Made by a program: the position numbers and the translations under genes. Positions 43,740 through 52,755 of a DNA stretch of 64,000 nt are shown one piece after another; the first letter of the stretch is position 1; each line of letters opens with the position of its first letter. The notes under the pieces were generated by a model, which saw nothing but the letters and a program-made list of their open reading frames with translations, ran no database searches and had not been told where the DNA came from. The DNA comes from Acidobacteriota bacterium (lineage in GTDB: Bacteria; Acidobacteriota; Terriglobia; Terriglobales; SCQP01): positions 1 to 64,000 of the forward strand of contig JAJYIU010000011.1 in the NCBI GenBank assembly GCA_021789895.1. Reading direction: 5' to 3'.

Positions 43740-46166
43740 TCAGCGCTCCGGCAACCAGCGAAAATGAATGCCGGCCTCAATCGTGCGCCCCAAGCCGGGA
43801 TAGCCGAACACCTCCTGCGGATGCTGGTTCAAGAGGTTGTTCAGGCCCAGATGCAGCGAAAATCGCCGGGAGAAATTCCATCCGCCCGCCAGGTTGATGC
43901 GCGCAAAGCCGGGCGCGAGGTTGTGGTTGGGCAGCAGCAGGCTATTGCCAAAATCTTTGTCGAGCAAATAGGTGCTGTCGTCGCGGCGGCTGCTGAAATA
44001 GCCGTTGGCGTCGAGCATCCAGGCGGCATGGGAATAAAAAATTTCCAGGCTGCCGCTTTCCGGAGCGCGCCGGAACGGCCGCGCCCCCGCCAGCGGCGAA
44101 AAAGCGCCGATCGGGACATTGGCAAATGCCGGGTTATACGACGGCGCCAGCGCGTCGGAGCTGTAGCTGCGCAGCACGCGCGCATGCAGCCGGGTGAAGG
44201 CGCCGCGCAAGACCAGCGCGAACGGCAGCCGCGCCGCCGCCGACAGCTCCAGCCCTTTATCGGATTCGGATAAGGAATTGAAATCCGCCCCGAAGGTTTG
44301 GGCCGCTACATTCGCGGGCACGCCCAGCCGCGGCAGCGCGTTAGCCGGCACGAACTCCATCAGGTCGTACTGGCGGTTGTCGAAGAAGGTGGCGCTGATC
44401 CGCAGCCGCTGTTGGAACAGGTACTGATCCAGGCCGGCGTCAAAATCATGGCTGCGCTCGGGATGCACCGGCTGGATGCCGTATTGCCGGATGGCGGCAG
44501 AGTCGCCCGCCGCCAGCAGCTCCTGGTAAAGCGAGGAAGCCTGATCGTAGAGAGTCGGCGCTTCCCAGGCTGAGCCGGCGTTGGCGCGAAAGCGGGTCTG
44601 ATTGATCGGCCCCGAAACCGGGCCGAGGCGCGGGTAAAACGCCAGCGACGCCTGCGGGCTGGCGGCGGAGCCGAAGGGCGTATTGCGGTCCCAGGCCAGG
44701 CCAAAGCTGGGGAATACGCGGTTCCAGAACCCGTCTTTGAATTCGAAAAATGCGCCATGCTCATGCCGGCTGAGCTGCTCGCCGCTGGAAAGTCCGCGCT
44801 CGTCGGCGTAGCGATAGCCGGCGGCCAGGCTGGCGACCGGCGAGAAAGTGTAATACGACTCCGTATCCACGCCGCGCCGCAGCGTATCGGAGCCGAAACC
44901 GGAGGGGTAAACGCCGCCGTAGGTAAGTATCGCCTGCCCGCTGGCGCGGTACCCGTTGGCGCCGGCGATCGTGACCGGCAGGCCGATGTAGTTCACGCCA
45001 AAACCGGCGTTATAGGGAATGCCGGCGGGCGCGGGTTCTTCATAAAAATAATTGGCGGCGGCTTCGCTCACCTGCACCTGGTTATGCCAGTGGGAAGTCG
45101 TTTGCTGATCGAAACTGAAACCGCCGTAAGCGCCCGCCTGGCGCTGCCAGGCATGATCGGGAATGCCGTAAAACAGAATCGTGTTCGGCAGGCCGGAGTT
45201 GTCATAGACGCGGGCCAGATCGAATTCCAGCCGGGTGTGTGAAAACGCCTGCCAGCCCAGCCGCGCCAGGCCGTTGGCGTTGCGGAAATGATTGTTGGGA
45301 ATCTGATTGTGCGCGCCCAGGTAAGCAAAATCGAGGGCGTAATCGAAGCCGCGCCCGGCCCCGGCCAGCGCATCGCTCTCGCTGACGGTGGCATAGCTGC
45401 CCCAGGCGGCATCGCCGGAAAGCTCCGGCGCGAGCCGCCGCCGCCCGTTGCGGGTGTTCACCGCGATCACACCGGAAACCGCGCCCGAGCCGTACAGCAC
45501 GCTATCGGGTCCGCGCACCACCTGCAGCTCGGCGGCCGGGCCGGGCAGCAGTTCGGAAAAATCGAACGAGCCGAAATCGAAGCGCTGCAGCGGAATGCCG
45601 TCGAGCACAACCGCCGCGAAGCGTCCGTCGCCGCCGCGCAGATACACCGTGGTGAGTCCGCCGGTGGCGCCGGTCTGAAGCACCTGCACCCCCGGCGCCA
45701 TCGCCAGCGCGCGCGCGAGGGTAACGCCGTGCAGCCGTGCGATGCGCTCGCGCGAGATCAGCGAGACGGATTGCCCCGATTGCGCTGCGGGCATGGGCAC
45801 GCCCGTCGCCGCCACCACCACCTGCTGGCGCAGGGGAGCGAGCGCGAGCGAAGCATCGCGCGTCGCCGCCACCCCCGGCGTCAGCCGCACCACCTGGCGC
45901 AGCGGGCTGAAGCCGCGCGCGGCGATGCGCAGCGTGTAAACGCCCGCCGGAGCGCGCAGTTGATATTTGCCGCCGGCGCGGCTGCGGGCGCTGGCCGCCA
46001 GCCGGCCCTGCGCATCGTACAACCGCACGCTCGCGCCCGCGATGGGACGCCCCAGCGCGTCGCTCACGCTTCCCTTTAACTGTCCCGGCCGCGGCGCGGC
46101 CGTTGCGGCCAGGGACAACAACCCTCCCAGCACCAGTAAAAACCATATGCGGCAATTCATTCGCAC
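43740..46166 (-). CDS. btuB: TonB-dependent receptor, probable cobalamin transporter
   Basis: The 808-residue outer-membrane receptor has a signal peptide (CRIWFLLVLGGLLSLAATAA) and an N-terminal carboxypeptidase-regulatory-like domain (LKGSVSDALGRPIAGASVRL, about residues 28-105). A TonB-box-like stretch (QQVVVAATG), a plug domain (LARALAMAPGVQVLQTG, VVRGPDSVLYGSGAVSGVIAVNT) and a 22-strand-type barrel ending in TIEAGIHFRWLPER follow. Substrate is inferred from the cobalamin riboswitch in its leader and the cobQ gene two bases downstream. A GTG at 46166 is preferred as start because AGGAG lies six to seven bases before it. The nearby ATG at 46160 is 12-13 bases away. Still earlier ORF-track codons fall in the leader. 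Confidence 0.88.
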   Translation of the reverse strand: MRMNCRIWFLLVLGGLLSLAATAAPRPGQLKGSVSDALGRPIAGASVRLYDAQGRLAASARSRAGGKYQLRAPAGVYTLRIAARGFSPLRQVVRLTPGVAATRDASLALAPLRQQVVVAATGVPMPAAQSGQSVSLISRERIARLHGVTLARALAMAPGVQVLQTGATGGLTTVYLRGGDGRFAAVVLDGIPLQRFDFGSFDFSELLPGPAAELQVVRGPDSVLYGSGAVSGVIAVNTRNGRRRLAPELSGDAAWGSYATVSESDALAGAGRGFDYALDFAYLGAHNQIPNNHFRNANGLARLGWQAFSHTRLEFDLARVYDNSGLPNTILFYGIPDHAWQRQAGAYGGFSFDQQTTSHWHNQVQVSEAAANYFYEEPAPAGIPYNAGFGVNYIGLPVTIAGANGYRASGQAILTYGGVYPSGFGSDTLRRGVDTESYYTFSPVASLAAGYRYADERGLSSGEQLSRHEHGAFFEFKDGFWNRVFPSFGLAWDRNTPFGSAASPQASLAFYPRLGPVSGPINQTRFRANAGSAWEAPTLYDQASSLYQELLAAGDSAAIRQYGIQPVHPERSHDFDAGLDQYLFQQRLRISATFFDNRQYDLMEFVPANALPRLGVPANVAAQTFGADFNSLSESDKGLELSAAARLPFALVLRGAFTRLHARVLRSYSSDALAPSYNPAFANVPIGAFSPLAGARPFRRAPESGSLEIFYSHAAWMLDANGYFSSRRDDSTYLLDKDFGNSLLLPNHNLAPGFARINLAGGWNFSRRFSLHLGLNNLLNQHPQEVFGYPGLGRTIEAGIHFRWLPER

Positions 46167-46327
46167 GGCAATCTCCTCTCGTTGCAGGCCAAAATCCGCA
46201 AAACTTGCGAGCGAGAGGCGCGCCGGAATGCCGGCCGCGGCCGGATTGGCCGCATCCTCAGGAAGAAAACCGCGCCGAATTGGAGAAAGGCTGGCAGCAC
46301 GGCGATTCCCCTCGAATCGCAATCGAA

Positions 46328-46500
46328 CCAGCCCAGGGCAGGTCTCCTGACTTGCGGGTCGTCGCGCGGCTCTTCCCTTCCCCGAAAGCCTGCGGGCTTC
46401 CGAGTGGCATAGCAAGAGCCGGCTCTCCGCTTACAGTGGCGGGGCCGTGCGGGAATTTCACCCGCTTCCCTTTTCAATCCGCCTGGCGGCGGATCACCCA
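46328..46500 (-). ncRNA. Cobalamin riboswitch
   Basis: Read on the minus strand, the region contains the conserved elements of the B12 riboswitch in order. GGGTGAAATTCCCGC is followed by GGCCCCGCCACTGTAAG, a variable stem, and the B12 box AGTCAGGAGACCTGCC near 46338-46355. It lies about 160 bases upstream of the BtuB-like receptor start. Binding of adenosylcobalamin would be expected to reduce expression of the receptor and cobQ. The outer stem limits are approximate. Confidence 0.92.
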
Positions 46501-46792
46501 GGGCACGAACAGAAACGATGCTAGCACACCCCGCGGGGCGACAGGCCGCCGCGCCCTCCACTACCCTTCCACGCGCGCTGCCGCCGTGGCTGCGCGCAGT
46601 GATGCCGATCAAGCTCATCCGTTTCCGCCGGGCCGGGCGGCGCGCTTGACGGCGGGCAAAAACCGCATTTAACCGCTGTTTTTCCGCGGCGCGGCGTGTA
46701 CAGATCATATGTTGGCGTAATCGCCGTCACCGCTGGGATGACGGGCTTCACCTATGCTGCAGTGTCGGTGGAAGGCGCAACGGCTGGGAACC
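46501..46792. other. Divergent intergenic region between the riboswitch and the cytochrome gene
   Basis: No gene is visible. On the plus strand TTGACG (46646-46651) and TTTAAC (46668-46673), 16 bases apart, are a possible but weak promoter for the 11-haem cytochrome. A perfect palindrome CCCCGCGGGG lies at 46529-46538, near where the riboswitch transcript should begin. Confidence 0.35.
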
Positions 46793-47983
46793 ATGCAAAA
46801 GCTGTCCCGCTTCGGATGCTCGCTGCTCGCAGCGGCGGCGCTGGCCGGCGGCCTGCGGGCGCAATCCGCGCTGAACGCCGCGGCTTGCCTGGCTTGCCAT
46901 GGCCAGCCGGGCATCGCCGATGCCCAGGGACACAGCCTGCAGATCGCCGCCTCCGCCTTCACCGGCTCCGTGCATGGCGCGCTGGGCTGTCCGGCCTGCC
47001 ATTCCGATATTCGGCAGTTCCCTCATCATCTCCCCGTCGCCAAGGTCAACTGCGCCAAGTGCCACGCCAATGAGGGCTCGCAGTTGCGCGGCAGCGTGCA
47101 TGCGGCCGTGATGCGCAATCCCGCCGCCCCCGCCTGCCTCAACTGCCACGGCAGCCCGCATGCCATCCTGCCGGTGCGCGATCCCCGCTCGCCGGTCTAT
47201 CCGCTGAACCTGCCCCACACTTGCGGCGCCTGCCATGGCAACCCCAAGCTGGCGAAAAAATACGGCTTGCCGAATGTCTATTCGATGTACGTGGATTCGA
47301 TTCACGGCCTGGCGCTGACCCGCGACGGTTTGCTGGTGGCCGCCACCTGCACCAGTTGTCACGGCTCGCATGCGATCCTGAGCCACACCAATCCCGCCAG
47401 CCCCACCGCTCGCGCCCACGTGCCCGCCACCTGTGGCAAATGCCATGCCGGCATCGAAGCGAAATACTTTCGCGGAGCGCACGGCCAGGCGCTGCGGGCC
47501 GGCGTGGGTCTGGCGCCGGTCTGCATCAACTGCCACACTGCCCATTCGATCTCCAACGTGCACACCGCCGCCTGGCAAGTGAAAACCACGGCCAAGTGTG
47601 GAAGTTGCCACGCCCGGCGCCTGGCCACCTATCACGACACCTTCCACGGCCAGGTCACCCAACTTGGCTTCGTGGCCACCGCCCGCTGCTGGAGCTGTCA
47701 TCGTGCGCACCAGATCCTGCCCGCCTCCGACCCCAAATCGAGCATCGCCCGGGCCAACCTGCCCGCCACCTGCGGCCAATGCCATGGCCGGGTGACTTCC
47801 GGCTTTACCAGCTATGATCCCCATGCCGACCCCGGCAATCGCCGGCGCTACCCGGCGCTGTATTACACCGCGCGTTTCATGAACCTGTTGCTGTTGGGCG
47901 TATTTACCTTTTTCGGCCTGCACACCGTGCTCTGGTTCTCGCGTTCGATGTCGGAATGGACTGTCAGGCGAGGCAAGCCATGA
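46793..47983 (+). CDS. Eleven-haem membrane-anchored cytochrome c
   Basis: The 396-residue product has a signal peptide (LSRFGCSLLAAAALAGGLRAQ), eleven CXXCH haem-attachment motifs (from ACLACHGQ near the N-terminus to CGQCHGR) and a C-terminal transmembrane helix (FMNLLLLGVFTFFGLHTVLWF). It is therefore a periplasmic electron-transfer protein tethered to the inner membrane. Multiple SVHG and H-x-(I/L)-L segments supply likely distal histidines. The next gene, overlapping as ATGA, encodes a di-haem-type cytochrome b, so together they form a quinol-oxidising module. The start at 46793 was chosen over 46754 because it begins the signal peptide. The domain is of the cytochrome c3/c7 multihaem class; the electron acceptor is unknown. 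Confidence 0.9.
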   Translation: MQKLSRFGCSLLAAAALAGGLRAQSALNAAACLACHGQPGIADAQGHSLQIAASAFTGSVHGALGCPACHSDIRQFPHHLPVAKVNCAKCHANEGSQLRGSVHAAVMRNPAAPACLNCHGSPHAILPVRDPRSPVYPLNLPHTCGACHGNPKLAKKYGLPNVYSMYVDSIHGLALTRDGLLVAATCTSCHGSHAILSHTNPASPTARAHVPATCGKCHAGIEAKYFRGAHGQALRAGVGLAPVCINCHTAHSISNVHTAAWQVKTTAKCGSCHARRLATYHDTFHGQVTQLGFVATARCWSCHRAHQILPASDPKSSIARANLPATCGQCHGRVTSGFTSYDPHADPGNRRRYPALYYTARFMNLLLLGVFTFFGLHTVLWFSRSMSEWTVRRGKP

Positions 47984-48894
47984 CCCCCGAGGATCGGTCT
48001 TCCGCCATTCCCCCCTCTCCCGCCGGCCTGGCGCCGCCCGCCGCCGCTGTATCCACAGCGGCGCCGGTTGTCCCCCCGCCCTCGGAAAACCGCTTCTATT
48101 ACCGCTTCACTCCCGGCCAGCGGCTGCTGCACGCAACCCTTTTCACCACTTTTCTCGGCCTGGCTTTGACCGGCTTGACGCTGCGCTTCAGCGAAGCGCG
48201 CTGGGCGCAAGCCTTCGCGCATGCCGTGGGCGGCTTTGGCGCCATCCTGTTTTTTCATAAAACCATGGCCGTGTTGCTGACTGTCGCTTTTCTGGTTCAC
48301 CTCGCCATCATCCTCCGGCGCGCCCTGTTGAAGCGCGAGTTGGGATTGCTCTGGGGCCCCAACTCGCTGGTGCCGCAACCCAAGGATTTTTCCGATCTGT
48401 TGGCGCATTTCCGCTGGTTCCTGGGCCGCGGTCCGCGGCCCCGCTTCGACCGCTTTACTTATTGGGAAAAGTTCGATTACTGGGCCGTGTTCTGGGGAAT
48501 GGCGGTCATCGGCATCTCCGGCTACAGCATGTGGTTTGCGCCCTATGTTGCCCGCATCGTCCCCGGCTCCTGGCTCAATGTCGCCCTGCTGCTGCACGGG
48601 GAAGAGGCCCTGCTGGCGGCCTGGTTTATCTTCTCCGTACATTTCTTCAACACCCATCTCCGCCCCGGCAGCTTTCCCATGGATACGGTTATCTTTACCG
48701 GACGCTTGAGCGAGCGCGAGCTCGCGGAAAAGCATCCGGAAGAATACGCGCGGCTGCGGGCGGCCGGAAAGCTGGAAGCGCTGCGCGTTGCACCCTCCGA
48801 GCGCTGGTTCATCGCCGTCGGCAAAACCATCGGATTTATCGCCATCACCATCGGTTTCGTACTGCTCGTGCTGACCCTGTTTTCCTTCGTTTAA
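47980..48894 (+). CDS. Cytochrome b (FdnI/HydC-like) of the 11-haem module
   Basis: The 304-residue product has a proline/alanine-rich N-terminal tail of about 40 residues, then four or five transmembrane helices with histidines placed as in di-haem cytochrome b subunits of formate dehydrogenase and hydrogenase (RLLHATLFTTFLGLALTG, AILFFHKTMAVLLTVAFLVHLAII, VALLLHGEEALLAAWFIFSVHFFNTHLRP). An extra hydrophobic helix lies at the C-terminus (TIGFIAITIGFVLLVLTLFSF). It should exchange electrons between menaquinone and the partner cytochrome c. The start overlaps the cytochrome c stop as ATGA. It is paralogous to the cytochrome b encoded on the opposite strand at 52018-52755, sharing GSFPMDTVIFTG / PDVFPGDTSIFTG-type motifs. 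Confidence 0.87.
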   Translation: MTPEDRSSAIPPSPAGLAPPAAAVSTAAPVVPPPSENRFYYRFTPGQRLLHATLFTTFLGLALTGLTLRFSEARWAQAFAHAVGGFGAILFFHKTMAVLLTVAFLVHLAIILRRALLKRELGLLWGPNSLVPQPKDFSDLLAHFRWFLGRGPRPRFDRFTYWEKFDYWAVFWGMAVIGISGYSMWFAPYVARIVPGSWLNVALLLHGEEALLAAWFIFSVHFFNTHLRPGSFPMDTVIFTGRLSERELAEKHPEEYARLRAAGKLEALRVAPSERWFIAVGKTIGFIAITIGFVLLVLTLFSFV

Positions 48895-49037
48895 TTCGCC
48901 TGGACGGACTGCCCGCCCGCCGCCGCGCGCCTCGGCAGCTTTCCTCCGCCGCCCTCCGGAATTTTTCCCGCGGCCCTCTGGAATCGCAGCCGCCGCCAGC
49001 GGTCGCCTTCCCGATTCCCCGGCCCGCCGGCGTTTTC

Positions 49038-49070
49038 TATATTGACCGTGGATGAAGAAAGGAGGCTGCG
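49038..49070 (+). promoter_or_regulatory. Candidate -10 box and strong ribosome binding site for the small membrane protein
   Basis: TATATT (49038-49043) is a good -10, with only a weak -35. AAAGGAGG lies about eight bases before the ATG at 49074 and is one of the best Shine-Dalgarno matches in the window. Confidence 0.45.
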
Positions 49071-49073
49071 GCC

Positions 49074-49376
49074 ATGAAAAAATATCCGGGCGGCGCCGAA
49101 GTGAAGGGCGGCTTCTATTGGAAGCTCTCCAGTTGGGAACTGATCGCGGTGGAAGGCAGGCGGGGACGGTTGCCGGACGGCGCCGAAAGCGCCTACGCGC
49201 ATGTGCCGGTGATTTTATTTCTCCCGTTGGCGCTGCTGATGAGCGCTCTCTACGTGATCTTTCTTCCGCTCTCCGGCTTTGTCATATTTTTCGGGCTGGG
49301 AGGCAAGCGCCTGGGGAAAAGGCTCTACGCCTGGACCCGGACGCTGCAGCGCCAGAGAGGCTGGACGCGCTCCTAA
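49074..49376 (+). CDS. Small membrane protein next to the cytochrome module
   Basis: The 100-residue product has a polar N-terminal half (KYPGGAEVKGGFYWKLSSWELIAVEGRRGRLP) and one or two transmembrane helices (VPVILFLPLALLMSALYVIFLPLSGFVIFFGLG), then a basic C-terminus. I do not recognise a family. It is clearly real: a near-perfect Shine-Dalgarno AAAGGAGG at correct spacing and a membrane-protein composition. It lies 180 bases after cytochrome b on the same strand, with its own possible promoter, and may be an accessory of the cytochrome complex. Small hydrophobic subunits are common in such complexes, but the link here is only positional. Confidence 0.7.
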   Translation: MKKYPGGAEVKGGFYWKLSSWELIAVEGRRGRLPDGAESAYAHVPVILFLPLALLMSALYVIFLPLSGFVIFFGLGGKRLGKRLYAWTRTLQRQRGWTRS

Positions 49377-49412
49377 CCGAACCAGGCGGCGCCGCTGGCG
49401 GGGCCGCCCCCG

Positions 49413-50072
49413 CTAGGACTCGATCCGAATCACCCCTTGGCGGATGGCGAAGCGGACCAGGTCGGTGCGGTTGTGCAGGTTCAACTTCTGCATCACGTGC
49501 TCGCGGTGCGACATCGCGGTTTTGACGCTGGTGCCGAGCAGTTGCGCGATTTCCTTGTTGCTATGGCCCAGCGCCACCAGCCGCAGCACCTGCTTCTCGC
49601 GGTCGGTGAGCGCGTCGTACGGATCCGCCGCGGCCTCGCCGCCCGCGCCCGGCGCGTAGCTCTCGATCGCTTCCTGTGCAACCTTGGGATCGAGCACCAG
49701 CCCGCCTTCGGCGGCGGAGCGGATCGAGGCGGCCAGTTGCGCTCCCAGCATGTGCTTGAGAATGTAGCCGGCGATGCCGAGCTTGAGAAAGCGGTGGATG
49801 TACTCGCGGTCGTCGTACTGCGTCAGCACCAGCACCCGGGTGCGGGGCGACTCACGCCGGATCTCCAGCGTGGCTTCGAGCCCGCCCAGGCCAGGCATGG
49901 CGATATCCATTAGCACGATTTCCGGCTTCAGCCGGCGGCTGAGCTCGATCGCGGCGCGGCCGTCGGCGGCTTCGCCCACGACCTCGATATCGGCCGTGTC
50001 CCTGAGCAGCGCCTTGATGCCGTCGCGCATCAGCGCATGATCGTCGGCGATTAGCACCCGAATCTTACTCAT
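49413..50072 (-). CDS. NarL/FixJ-type response regulator
   Basis: The 219-residue product has a receiver domain (about residues 1-120) with acidic residues Asp10 and Asp11, the phospho-acceptor Asp56 in VLMDIAMPG, Thr84 and Lys106. A LuxR-type helix-turn-helix follows (about 155-215, LTDREKQVLRLVALGHSNKEIAQLLGTSVKTAMSHREHVMQKL). It is a DNA-binding transcription regulator that pairs with the overlapping histidine kinase gene (eight-base overlap). It most likely controls the cytochrome genes in the same operon, by analogy with NarXL-type systems. No binding site could be identified by eye. Confidence 0.95.
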   Translation of the reverse strand: MSKIRVLIADDHALMRDGIKALLRDTADIEVVGEAADGRAAIELSRRLKPEIVLMDIAMPGLGGLEATLEIRRESPRTRVLVLTQYDDREYIHRFLKLGIAGYILKHMLGAQLAASIRSAAEGGLVLDPKVAQEAIESYAPGAGGEAAADPYDALTDREKQVLRLVALGHSNKEIAQLLGTSVKTAMSHREHVMQKLNLHNRTDLVRFAIRQGVIRIES

Positions 50073-51933
50073 GGCTATCTCCCAGCGGCGCGCTTAGCAG
50101 CAGCCGCGTGCCTTCCCCCGGCGCTGACTCGATCTCGGCGCGCCCGCCGAGCAAGTCCAGCCGCTCGCGAATCCCCGCCAGCCCCAGCCCGCGCCCGCCA
50201 TCGCTCAAGCCGGCGCTGGGCAGATCGAAGCCCCGGCCGTCGTCTTCGATTTCGATCGTCACCGCCCCCGCGCCGCGCATGCATTGGATCAGCACCGTCT
50301 CGGCCTGGGCGTGGCGGGCGATGTTGCTGATGGCTTCCTGGGCGGCGCGGAACAGGCTGGTTTCCACCTCCAGCGGCAGCCGGCGTTCGTCGCTCTCGTC
50401 GAACTCGCAATGCACCTCCACCCCGCGCGGCGCCAGGTCGCGCATCGCGTACCAGCGAATCGCCGGAAACAGCCCCAGGTCGTCGAGCACGGAAGGGCGC
50501 AGATCGAAGGCCAGCCGATGAATGCCGGCGATGATGCGCTGGGCGAGGTTCTGGGCTTGTTCCAGCGCCGCGCGCGCCGCGCCCGGGGGCAGCGCGTGGC
50601 CGGCGCGGTCCAGTCCGGCGGCCAGCACCGAGGCCACCTGCGCGGTCTCGTCGTGCAGTTCGCGGGCGATACGCCGCCGCTCCTCCTCCTGGGCGACGAT
50701 GACTTTTTGCAGCAACTGCGCCCGCAGCGCCTCGCGCGCGCGCAATTCGCGGTTAAGCTGGCCGATTTCCCGGGTTCGCGCCTCGACCCGCGTTTCCAGC
50801 TCGTTGCGCGCCTGCTCGGCTTGCTCCATCGAGCGCTTCAGATCGAGCCGCATGCGCTCGAGCGCTTCGCCCAGCTCGCCCACCTCGTCGCTGCCCAGGT
50901 GCGGAATCGGCGTCTCCAGTTCGCCCGCGCGCATGCGCCGCGCCCGCCGGGTCAGCAGCGCCAGCGGCGAGGTGATGCTGCTGGCGGCGCCCAGCGCGAA
51001 CAGCAGCGTCAGCAGCATCACCAGCGGAAGCCAGAACAGCATCTGTTTTTGCAGCTCGATCGCCGGCTGAAATGCCAGCGCCACCGGCTGGTGCAGGCTG
51101 ATGCCCCAGGGCGCGAGCGGCGAAACCGGCGCGAATGCCATCAATTCCTGCACCCGCTGCGGGACCGCCCCGCCGTGGCAGGTGTGGCAAGTGCCGGTGC
51201 TGGCGCGCTGGCCGCGGATGAGCCCGCCGATAAAGTGGCGATGATCGCTCGAGGCGTACAGCCGGCGCGGATCGGTGCTGGCGAGCACCGTGCCCTCCCG
51301 GCTGACTAGATCGATCGTCTCTCCCGGCGCGGCGTGCGCGATGCCCAGCAACGAGCGGAAGCGCCGGCTGGCGGGCGCAATCTCCCCCGCCACCAGCCCG
51401 GAGGCGCTGCCGCGCCAACTCCGCCAGGGCACGAAGAAATAGAGCCGCCGCCGCCCATCCGGCAAAGTCACCAGCGGCGAGATGACGGGCAGCCCGGAAC
51501 CCAGCGCCTGCGCGGCGGCGGGAATGGCCGCGGGAAAGGCAGCCGCCGGGCTCGGGCGGGCTGCCGGCGCATACAGCGGCGCCTGGCGCTGGCCGCCCGT
51601 CAGCAGCACGCGGTCGAACAGGCGGGAGCGCAGATAGGCTTCGCGCAGGATCGCCTGGCGGGCGCGGCGCGAAGGCGGCTGGCGCCCGCCCAGCGCCGCG
51701 GCCACCTGGTTCAGCCGCTCCATTTCCGTCTGCACTCGGGCGGCGGCGCTGGCCGCAACGCCGGCGGCGATCTGCTGGCGCTCATTCGAAATCTGGCGCT
51801 CAAATGAGCGGATCCCGGTCCAGCTCAACCCGGCCAGCACACCCGCCGGCGCCAGCGCCCCGGCCAGCGTCAGCAGCACAATGCGCGCGCGCAAGCCGTG
51901 CCGCAGGCGATGTTTGAGCTCCGCGCCGTTCAT
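50065..51933 (-). CDS. Sensor histidine kinase with a periplasmic CXXCH haem motif
   Basis: The 622-residue product has a first transmembrane helix (about residues 16-38), then a periplasmic sensor region of about 250 residues with a cache-like part (LYFFVPWRSWRGSASGLVAGEI). A cytochrome c haem-attachment motif sits at Cys249-x-x-Cys252-His253 (GTCHTCHGG). A second transmembrane helix (about 290-315), a HAMP linker and a coiled coil lead to a NarX/LiaS-type kinase core: HisKA_3 with His427 in RRIARELHDETAQ, and a HATPase with DDGRGFDLP and GRGLGLAGIRERL. The haem motif implies sensing of redox state or a gas such as NO or O2. It lies downstream of cytochrome c and b genes and overlaps the regulator gene. 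Confidence 0.92.
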   Translation of the reverse strand: MNGAELKHRLRHGLRARIVLLTLAGALAPAGVLAGLSWTGIRSFERQISNERQQIAAGVAASAAARVQTEMERLNQVAAALGGRQPPSRRARQAILREAYLRSRLFDRVLLTGGQRQAPLYAPAARPSPAAAFPAAIPAAAQALGSGLPVISPLVTLPDGRRRLYFFVPWRSWRGSASGLVAGEIAPASRRFRSLLGIAHAAPGETIDLVSREGTVLASTDPRRLYASSDHRHFIGGLIRGQRASTGTCHTCHGGAVPQRVQELMAFAPVSPLAPWGISLHQPVALAFQPAIELQKQMLFWLPLVMLLTLLFALGAASSITSPLALLTRRARRMRAGELETPIPHLGSDEVGELGEALERMRLDLKRSMEQAEQARNELETRVEARTREIGQLNRELRAREALRAQLLQKVIVAQEEERRRIARELHDETAQVASVLAAGLDRAGHALPPGAARAALEQAQNLAQRIIAGIHRLAFDLRPSVLDDLGLFPAIRWYAMRDLAPRGVEVHCEFDESDERRLPLEVETSLFRAAQEAISNIARHAQAETVLIQCMRGAGAVTIEIEDDGRGFDLPSAGLSDGGRGLGLAGIRERLDLLGGRAEIESAPGEGTRLLLSAPLGDSHE

Positions 51934-52017
51934 CGGCCCGCTTTCTTCCCATCGGCGTGGACGGTTCGCGGCCGCTGCCGCGACCGGAACCCGGCGCGGC
52001 CCGGGACGCCCGCCAGG

Positions 52018-52755
52018 CTAATGGGGTTTGGCCCCCAGCGCCGGTTCTGGCGCCGGCTCCGCCGCTTCCGCCGGCAACTCGGGATAATCGCGCGCGTACT
52101 CCAGCGGATGCTCCTTCTGCATCCGTTCCCGGCTGATTTTTCCGGTAAAGATGCTGGTATCGCCGGGAAATACGTCGGGCGCTAGATGGGCGTTGAAGAT
52201 GTGCCAGGTGATCACCACCAGGAAGGCGAGCAGCCCCTCGTAGCCGTGCACGATGACCGCCGCGGGAATCAACTGGCCCGGCAGCATGCGGGCGGCCTGC
52301 ATCGGGTAGAGCAGCATGAAGCCGGTCAGAATCATGATCGTGCCGCCCAGCACCAGGCCCCAGTATTCGAATTTCTGGCGGTAATCGTAGCGGTCGAAGG
52401 CCGCTTTTTCCTCGCTCAGCCGCAGGTAATAGCGCAGCGTGAGCATGGCGTCGCGCATGTCTTTGCGGTTGGGAACCATCGAGGGTCGCGCCCGGCCCCG
52501 CATCACGGCCAGCATCTGGTTGGCGAAATGCTCCAGCGCCAGCGCGGTAAACAGCCACCCCGAAGCGCGGTGAATCCAGCGGGTGCGGTCAATCCCGCCC
52601 AGCCCGGCGATGATGCCGGCGGCCCAGCCGGCATGGAAAAATTCCTGCGCCAGCCCGGTCACCGCCAGGATCGTGAACAGCACCATCACCGCAAAATGCT
52701 CGATCCGCTGCCGGCGGGAAAAGCGGCGTACGAACGTCGTCTCTTTCGGCTTCAC
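52018..52755 (-). CDS. Cytochrome b (FdnI/HydC-like) of the 9-haem module
   Basis: The 245-residue product has four transmembrane helices with the histidine arrangement of di-haem formate dehydrogenase/hydrogenase cytochrome b subunits: RRQRIEHFAVMVLFTILAVTG, WIHRASGWLFTALALEHFANQ, WGLVLGGTIMILTGFMLLYP and VIVHGYEGLLAFLVVITWHIFNAHL. A soluble Glu/Pro-rich tail ends the protein. It should connect the quinone pool to the 9-haem cytochrome. The start is a GTG overlapping the cytochrome c stop (GTGA). The much longer ORF in the track runs through the cytochrome c gene in a wrong frame. The histidine kinase gene follows after 84 bases. Confidence 0.87.
   Translation of the reverse strand: MKPKETTFVRRFSRRQRIEHFAVMVLFTILAVTGLAQEFFHAGWAAGIIAGLGGIDRTRWIHRASGWLFTALALEHFANQMLAVMRGRARPSMVPNRKDMRDAMLTLRYYLRLSEEKAAFDRYDYRQKFEYWGLVLGGTIMILTGFMLLYPMQAARMLPGQLIPAAVIVHGYEGLLAFLVVITWHIFNAHLAPDVFPGDTSIFTGKISRERMQKEHPLEYARDYPELPAEAAEPAPEPALGAKPH

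Noticed and set aside
42259-43767. Plus-strand 502-residue ORF
   Set aside because: Antisense of cobQ, which has complete family motifs.
45288-46079. Plus-strand 263-residue ORF
   Set aside because: Antisense of the TonB-dependent receptor; no signal or domain.
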